The position numbers and the translations under genes were made by a program. The notes beneath the pieces are model-generated. The model saw only the letters and a list, made by a program, of their open reading frames with translations, was not told where the DNA came from and did not search any database. This document shows positions 58,085 to 64,000 of a stretch of 64,000 bases of DNA, piece after piece. Source of the DNA: Phlebopus portentosus (Eukaryota > Basidiomycota > Agaricomycetes > Boletales > Boletinellaceae); assembly GCA_037892935.1 (NCBI GenBank), contig JAYXKI010000008.1:1860001-1924000 (forward strand), written 5' to 3'. Position 1 is the stretch's first letter, and the number at the start of each line of letters is the position of its first letter.

Positions 58085-58966
58085 ATGTCCAGTCACAGAG
58101 TCTGGTGCCTCCTTATCGGCCACGAGAAGAAGGCTGCCTTCGGAAATGCATTTTACGTCATCGTCGGCCCCGACGCATGCATTGAAGACTTAACGAAGAC
58201 TGCCAAGGAAGCGCGAACAGATGACCTCGAGCACGTCAATGCTGCCAGGCTCACGGTGTGGAGATGCACGGATCCCGGAATCGACTTTGGCAACATGGAC
58301 TCTGACGACTTTAATAAGCGACTCAAAGAGGGGTTCTCCCCCGATGAGAAGAAAGTTAAGAAGCTCAATCCGAAGCAGGGGGTGGAACAACTTGCAGATG
58401 AGACACTACTTTTCGAGATTCCCGGTGCGTCGCGCTTCTTCCTCTTTTCAAGATGGTATCTAGCTTGACTCCTAGACTCACTTCCGTGTCCCCCATTACG
58501 TCCTTCGTCATCCGTTCATGTTTCGTATTTCTCTAAAGCTCCTTTAGCTTCGAAAGACCTCCGGTCTGGCACTCCGGAGAACCGGACATTTACCATTGAC
58601 GAACACACTCCACGTAAACCCGTAAAAGCTATTGAAGATCTAGTCCAGAAAGCATATATGAGCGACTCCTTCGGTGAGCTGCTATATTGATTCCTTATAC
58701 TTTATTTCTGTTTGCTTATTCGCTGCTTAGGGATCGCAACTATTCCTGCCAAACGTCCGAGACTTAGTGACGGAATCCAGAGCTACGATGTCTATCAATC
58801 CAGTGGAGGTCAGCATTCGCCAATGAATGTGAACTTCCATGTACCTGATCTTCCATAATTGTGTTTTCTAGTCGTACTCTGGACGAACACGAAACAAATT
58901 CAGAGCACCGACTTTCGTTTGTGCTGTAGAGTAACTTCTGGAGGAAAGGGAACTTGGAGCAAATGA
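58085..58966 (+). CDS. Crinkler-type (CRN) N-terminal domain protein
   Basis: Exons 58,085-58,424, 58,548-58,673, 58,731-58,808 and 58,872-58,966 join in phase (all introns split after the first codon base) and give 212 aa. Residues about 6-112 fit the ubiquitin-like CRN N-terminal domain: VWCLLIG...F.V.VGP.A.IEDLTK.AKEA, then AARLTVWRC, and L-L-F-E-I-P near its end. CRN domains are best known from oomycete effectors and also occur widely in fungi, often before NTPase or nuclease domains. Here only a short tail with KRPRL follows (a possible nuclear signal), so a C-terminal effector domain is lacking or lies beyond a frame break. Confidence 0.6.
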
Positions 58967-59202
58967 TCCGTAAAGAACCTCATTTAGTCCCTGACGTCGA
59001 CCTCTCCAGCTTTCCCGATTCATACGGGATGTCGTTCGAATCAGACGATTTGGATCACCCAACGACAGTCGAAGCCAAGTTTCTGGACTTGGCAGAGCTC
59101 CCTGGTTGGTCTTCTGAACTAGCCGAAGTATTTGTGACGAAAATCCTGATACGCAAGGAATATGGGGAGCTCGATGAATTTCCTCTCTTACTCCCTTGCT
59201 AA
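58954..59202 (+). other. Open frame overlapping the CRN gene end
   Basis: An 82-codon frame, starting with ATG or entered by a frameshift, reads PDVDLSSFPDSYGMSFESDD and LAELPGWSSELAEVFVTKIL. It looks protein-like and continues the direction of the CRN gene in another frame, so it may be its original C-terminal part after a 1-nt frame break. Confidence 0.35.
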
Positions 59203-59301
59203 CGGTTTTTGGGCATTTTCACCCGCACTTCCGGTTGGAACAGTCATCAGGAAGAATCCGGATGTGGAATAACATCAAATACGCCATTATTACATGTATG
59301 G

Positions 59302-59490
59302 TTGTCGAAGTTCGGTCCAGGGCCACTTGGACCGCGGTCCGGACATGGACTGAGCTGATGTCCAGTCCATATCAGGTCCCGTCTGCCTTAGATCCAGAGT
59401 GGTTCAGTTCTTGGTCCACCATTTTCTGAATTTCGCTGGACCGTTGTGGACCGGTTCAAACCTGGACTGGAAGTGGACCGAGGAATCTGT
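59302..59490. repeat. GGACC/GGTCC-rich dispersed repeat
   Basis: About a dozen ggtcc, ggacc or gtccag words on both strands in under 200 bp, including ttggaccgcggtccgg (a palindromic core CCGCGG) and gtggaccgg. Such GGTCC-rich repeats recur in basidiomycete genomes in my memory, but their class is unknown. Confidence 0.5.
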
Positions 59491-59649
59491 GGGAAAATGA
59501 ATTGCATGAGCTGTAGTATTTGGTAACATACTGTATGGGTCCATTCTCATGAGCTTACCAGAACTGGTACCTGAAAGCATATCTTATGTTCACAACTTCG
59601 CATCATCCAGTACTCTTGAGTATATAGTCTCATACTGTCTCGAGTCAAT

Positions 59650-60261
59650 CCGGTCATAACAGAGTTGGTCGCCGGTGCGAAAATTTCTGATGAACCCATC
59701 GCTGCAAGTCTTGTGAAGGCACTGGCAAAGGTTTTCAAGAATGTGGGCGAAAACATCGGAGTTAACGTGCATTGAACTGATAGAAGAAGCGTACAGGGAA
59801 CCTCATGAAGGTTGGACCATTCATCACTTACGTATCCGCTTTCTTGTTGACCCTGGGTTCTAGAACAATATATTCAACAAGTAGCATTACTTTTTGCAGT
59901 GCTTCAGCGGTTCCCGGAATTGCCTCAGCCCATTATGAGGTAAGTAACCCTGTCTTCGTCACACGAAATCTTTTCGACGTCATTATATCCCCTTTCCAGG
60001 AAGCACGTTATGCCAGGTTTTCCTCCATCCGTACTTTCGTCACATTCCATTCTAGCCGTGTTATCAAAAAATGATGATGAAGAAGAAGAAGAAGAAGATG
60101 ATGATGATGATGGTAGCGCTCAAGGAGTCCCTAACCCATTTGAACAGCTCGACATCTTTATCAGCATAGCCCGCAAAGTCCAGCAGATTATCGCCGCGGA
60201 TCGTCCATCGATATCGAGACCTGCACGCGAGGCGAAAGAACTCCTCTCGAAATACGGCTGA
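59650..60261 (+). CDS. Uncharacterised protein with acidic run, partial or broken
   Basis: Blocks: VITELVAGAKISDEPIAASL-VKALAKVFKNV (from about 59,650), ELIEEAYREPHE (59,768-59,803), an intron 59,809-59,860, QYIQQVALLFAVLQRFPELP to 59,939, an intron 59,940-59,999, then KHVMPGFPPSV, an E6/D5 run (60,076-60,110) and EQLDIFISIARKVQQII to the stop at 60,261. The last exons join in phase. A 1-nt frame break near 59,770 and no clear start mean the gene is partial or decayed, or that it continues the CRN gene upstream. Confidence 0.4.
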
Positions 60262-61050
60262 TTAGCGGGGTAGACGAATTGCTGTAGTACATATAGACAT
60301 TCATCAAGTACATAATGTATTGTTACTTGTAAGCATGCCAACTGCTTTATGTTGTTGCGCAACTGTTCCATTGCCCTGAAGGACGTTGAATGAGCCATTG
60401 CAACGAGGCTCTGACGCCTTAGTCGGGGAGCGCTCTTGCATCCGACTTCTGTTTGAAGCATTGATTCCGCGGTCCTAGGTACATGTTTGCTGTGCCAGTC
60501 CCGGCCGATATCTCAGCCTCATTAATTTATTGAGCATAGTACGAAAGAGACGCGCGCATAGGAGGCTAAGGGCCTGTTCGGATGCGATCGTATCCCCCTA
60601 TCGTTAGTTACGACCTCGTCGTAAGTCATGTAACGCGTGATTAGACCGCTCTGGACTCAGCTTGTTGGTCTTGCTTTGAAAGGTACAAACCGACATCACT
60701 GATGAACGGAAGCAGAAATTTCTGACGTAAGTCTATGATCCGGATGACCTCAGATTTTGTTACCAGGGTCCCGTCACAACGACTTACGATCGAACATACC
60801 TCTGTTTCCTCTCACGTAAGCAAGCAATAATCCAGTCTTATCACCCTCAATTTGAATCGGACCGAGTTTTTATGACTATTGAGCAAATTAGGGTCTGCTA
60901 ACAACGACTTCTCAGCATCAGTGAATTTGTCAACGTAAATCGCAAATACGCTTTGAGGACGACTGTTTCGCCAGAATTGTACATGACAGGAAGAAGTATT
61001 CGACAGATCAAACGCTAACTTGCGTGGATGTTATTTCGTCGGATTGCATT
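60262..61050. other. Intergenic, nothing firm
   Basis: No protein-like frame. gggcctgttcggatgcgatc at about 60,569 looks like the end of a DNA-transposon MITE, but I find no matching inverted end. Confidence 0.5.
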
Positions 61051-62004
61051 CTACGTTGCGGTCATCTGAACGCCCGAACTCATCTCAATATCGTCTCCCT
61101 TGACACATCTGCACTTCGTCTTCTCGACAGTCGTTTCGATACGCGCAATGTGATCCATCACCTGACGAAAACATCCGTCTACAGTTTTGATGGACTTGCG
61201 AAGGAAGTCGATGTCTGCGGAAAGTTTTTTCATTGTTGCCTCCAAGTCAGCCTTGAGACGGTCTAAATAGAACTAGTAGTCGGGTCAAGTATTCCACAAG
61301 AGCAGGCCACTTACTCGCGGTCGCCTGTAGTTCCTCTATGAGAGGCACTCAGCTAAGACAAGTATGAAATGTCATTGCGACTTACCTCTTCCCGTCGTCT
61401 GGTTTGTGATTATCGTTGACCTCAGTCGTTCCTCCAAAATATTGCATGCCTTTTCGCACTCCTGCCTTAAGTATGTGACCTTTTCACCGACATCTCGAGT
61501 CACATCGAGACTCAATGATCGGCCAATCTCGTTCATCTCGGACTTCAGTCCTACCCATGAGTGATTGATGTTCTGCGTGCTTTCGTCGGACGCGGAGTCT
61601 GCGCCGAAGAAGGTCCAAGTCGATGCAGCCTATTAGAAAGGTAGCAGGAAGAATACTAGCAGAGAGCACCCACCTATTCTCGTCAGCAGTCCCTCCTGGA
61701 CCGCATATAGGTCGTTGCGGAGGTTTGTTTCTAAGGAAACTGCACCGTAAAGTGAATTAAGTGAAGCATTCCTAATATCATGAAATGAAACGAGCTCACT
61801 TAGCTGGGCCGTATGAGCAAGCGCAACTTGATTTAGATTATTTATTTGTGCTGAGAAGTTTTGGATCTCCGGTGACAGGAATTCTTTCATGTCTGCTAGA
61901 ACCTGGTGGCTTATCATAGCTGTGAACGTGAAATGAATTTGCCTAGTATTTTTTAATTCGAAAATGAGTTACTTACGGATGATTGCGTTGAGGTCAGTCA
62001 TGTC
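61051..62004 (-). CDS. Coiled-coil protein, five to six exons
   Basis: Minus-strand ATG at 62,002-62,004 (MTDLNAII), followed by GTAAGT. Later exons give KEFLSPEIQNFSAQINNLNQ and LRNDLYAVQEGLLTR, then WVGLKSEMNEIGRSLSL and VTYLRQECEKACNILEERL, then LKADLEATMKKLSADIDFLR, and a stop at 61,051. Heptad-like leucine and isoleucine spacing runs through most of it. Introns are GT-AG, about 40-75 nt. One junction (near 61,670) is out of phase by one base in my model. It lacks an enzymatic motif. A family of coiled-coil proteins of unknown role is all I can say. Confidence 0.5.
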
Positions 62005-62307
62005 TATCGTACCAGCACGTCCACTTGTGACGGGTTGATCAAAGACAAGCGACAGGTGAATAAAGTATCGTAGATGGAGTGACTAGTTCCACGGAGGGGT
62101 TTATATGGACAAGACAACAGGAGCTTACAATGCTAGTCGATAATAATCAAAAGAAGTTGTAGCCTGCGCGAGTGCCGCTATGATTCATCACTAGTAACGC
62201 TACGTCACCAATATCTCGAAGAAGTCACAGTAGCGCGCAGTAGGATGATGAAAACTATACTGATGACTATATGCTGTTCAGCAAGAGCGCCTTCTAGCCT
62301 GATGAGT
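62005..62307. other. Upstream region of the coiled-coil gene
   Basis: Likely contains its promoter on the minus strand; no clear TATA box. A plus frame from 62,245 enters the tandem duplication below. Confidence 0.4.
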
Positions 62308-62822
62308 ACTTCTGAACCCAAGGACATACAGTCACCTGTATACGTCCCCTTTGCTGCGCATTCTGCTACTCTCGTTGGACGATCGCTTGAAGTACACTTG
62401 GCTCCTATTCTAACGGCCTGGATTTCTGCCTTTCGCTATGACGCGCAGTAGGTAAGGGTGGGATTCTTGCGTTGATGACTGAGTGCTCTACACGCCCTGC
62501 TTTCATTCCGGTGAGGAATTCTTCACCCAAAGACTAGTAGTTACCTGTATCCGTCGGCTTTGCACTTCTGAACCCAAGGACATACAGTCACCTGTATACG
62601 TCCCCTTTGCTGCGCATTCTGCTACTCTCGTTGGACGATCGCTTGAAGTACACTTGGCTCCTATTTTAACGGCCTGGATTTCTGCCTTTCGCTATGACGC
62701 GCAGTAGGTAAGGGTGGGATTCTTGCGTTGATGACTGGGTGCTGTACGCGCAGCCCTGCTTCCATTTCGGTGAGGAATTCTGCACCCAAAGACTAGTGGT
62801 TACCTGTATCTGTCGGCTTTGC
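62308..62822 (+). repeat. Tandem duplication, two copies of about 256 bp
   Basis: Copy 1 62,308-62,563, copy 2 62,564 to about 62,822. They are nearly identical; differences include one C/T in ctcctatt(c/t)taacgg and a few bases near 62,490/62,750. Each carries the same frame (TSEPKDIQSPVYVPFAAHS...SAFRYDAQ, then stop). A recent local duplication. Confidence 0.88.
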
Positions 62823-62829
62823 TCCGAAG

Positions 62830-63570
62830 CCCCTGAGACGTGAAATTAGCAGGCTCGCAAAGGAAAATGTAACGCTGCAGGAATGCTTGGAAAACAAAGA
62901 TCGAAGGCAATCCCTACACGATGGACGATCTTGTCACAATAAGTAATTAGAAATTTATGCACGGAAAGGCGGATACTCACGACCTTTTCATTATCACTCT
63001 ATTCGGAAATAAATATGGTAAAACCGAGGCCAAATGTGTCCCACCAAACACAGGCTCGTCTTTGACGCTGAGTCAAGCGTGTGTCGAGAGTAAGCTGGCG
63101 AGCGCCGTAGGGATGGTGATCTGAATTGATTTTGCTTTCGACAACGAAAGTGGGAACCATCATCCAGGAGGTGCCTTCGGCGACGACGAAAACATGTATA
63201 TTCTCGAAATTTGTTAAGGCTCTAGCTCAGCTTGTAGGCAAGATCACGTAAGTGATGGCATTGGCTGTAACCGTATGTGGAATGCTGGCAGAAACCAATC
63301 TACTTTCACTTTAGTCAGCGCATGAAGGAGCGACGGGAATCTTCGTACCGAAAGACGTGCTCACGCGATTGAAGGGCCAGGGACATCATATTGTCCACTC
63401 CTTTATGCCGTTCATACTTCATCCAAGACGAGTAACCAGCGGCCGAATGAGCATTCCAGTTAGCGGCAAGACTAAAGCTCACGGTGATCGTCAAGAAGGT
63501 ATTTATTCATTCTTTCGCAGATTCTCCACAATTGACCTGACTAAAACCACCTTAGAGATATTGTAAGGTA
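62830..63570 (+). CDS. Possible uncharacterised gene fragments
   Basis: Plus-strand pieces that read as protein: LRREISRLAKENVTLQECLE (62,830-62,890), VGTIIQEVPSATTKTC-IFSKFVKALAQLVGKI (about 63,150-63,245), an intron-like GTAAGT...TTTAG (63,249-63,315), then SAHEGATGIFVPKDVLTRLK to RMSIPVSGKTKAHGD (63,316-63,500). The joins are not all in phase. No domain recognised. Confidence 0.3.
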
Positions 63571-64000
63571 AGAATGTTTATGGGTCTTTCAACAATAGAG
63601 TAGACTTGCACTGGGACTGGTTCTGATAGGTTGTATGGTCTATCGGCAAAATTTAAAACAACCCAAGAAACAACGAACGCGGAGACAACGTCACTTGAGA
63701 CAGGCAATCCCGGGTTATTGTTGAATAGGCCTGATACACTCTTCCCTCGTCATGTCATGCAATACTTGTTTCTTGTCATATTCCTTTGACAGGTCGAATG
63801 TTGGAAATGTAAAGATGTGTGTACTCATAGGCTTGATGGCTTGATCCCTCGAGGTCAATATTGGCATTGATGGCATTACTAAATTGGCACGTGTCATTTG
63901 GTTTCCTTTTTCAAGGTATTGCATGTCTGGTTTCATTTTATACCTCATTTTTTTTCGGCATCCTTTGTAGGTATTGCGCTGAAATTTGCAAAACGTGACT
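63571..64000. other. Window end; one minus frame of unknown value
   Basis: A 77-codon minus frame (63,715-63,948) begins MRYKMKPDMQYLEKGNQM and has no recognised relative. It may be a gene fragment or chance. Confidence 0.25.

Noticed and set aside
60560..60830. MITE suggested by gggcctgttcggatgcgatc
   Set aside because: No matching inverted terminus or target duplication found nearby.
1..64000. CRISPR arrays, rRNA, tRNA genes
   Set aside because: No regularly spaced identical repeats, and no rRNA or tRNA-like folds noticed; the PBS also does not pair with a tRNA 3' end. A tRNA scan would settle the rest.

Overview
This window looks like a chromosomal segment from a basidiomycete fungus, most likely an agaricomycete. 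The evidence is GT-AG introns of about 45-60 nt, a Tf1/sushi-type chromovirus family, Tc1-like transposons, and several genes that resemble uncharacterised agaricomycete multicopy families. The species cannot be told from the sequence. No database search was possible, so family names rest on motif recognition.

Layout. (1) 1-11,891: a decayed minus-strand host gene that I read as a DUF6698-like protein. It is cut by a 6.6-kb Ty3/gypsy element (element A, inserted in an intron), by a 1.86-kb LTR-like insertion, and by a divergent solo LTR inside that insertion. (2) 11,892-50,368: a nest of transposons about 38.5 kb long, which resolves completely through its target-site duplications. The outermost element E (minus, TSD gcatc) carries a Tc1-like element and plus-strand element C (TSD aatca) in its 3' LTR. 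C carries element G in its protease region (TSD acggg, decayed differently on each side). G carries a 1.6-kb solo LTR and element D (TSD caagc). E also carries a second Tc1-like element in gag, itself split by a solo LTR, and element F in its leader (TSD caggg). (3) 50,369-52,200: AT-rich debris. (4) 52,200-64,000: more CpG-rich host sequence with small intron-containing genes. These include two members of an apparent lineage-specific family, a Crinkler-type N-terminal domain protein, coiled-coil proteins, a hairpin MITE and short repeats.

Elements A, C, D, E, F and G are one chromovirus family in two LTR subfamilies (A, D, E, F versus C, G). D (24,339-30,883, minus) is pristine: its two 401-bp LTRs look identical, and gag (486 codons) and pol (1274 codons) are both open. 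Pol runs PR-RT-RNase H-IN-GPF/Y-chromodomain. D suggests the following expression scheme: a TATA box about 34 nt upstream of a start site whose first 11 nt are complementary to the primer-binding site (self-priming as in Tf1/sushi); a leader of about 956 nt with no AUG that nevertheless contains two overlapping conserved reading frames; a canonical -1 frameshift heptamer plus stem-loop at the gag end; and a polypurine tract formed by the last pol codons. The other copies are riddled with C-to-T and G-to-A transitions, largely at former CpG sites, which points to methylation-linked or RIP-like decay. A 57-bp GT...AG segment is present or absent in LTRs of both subfamilies and may be an LTR intron.
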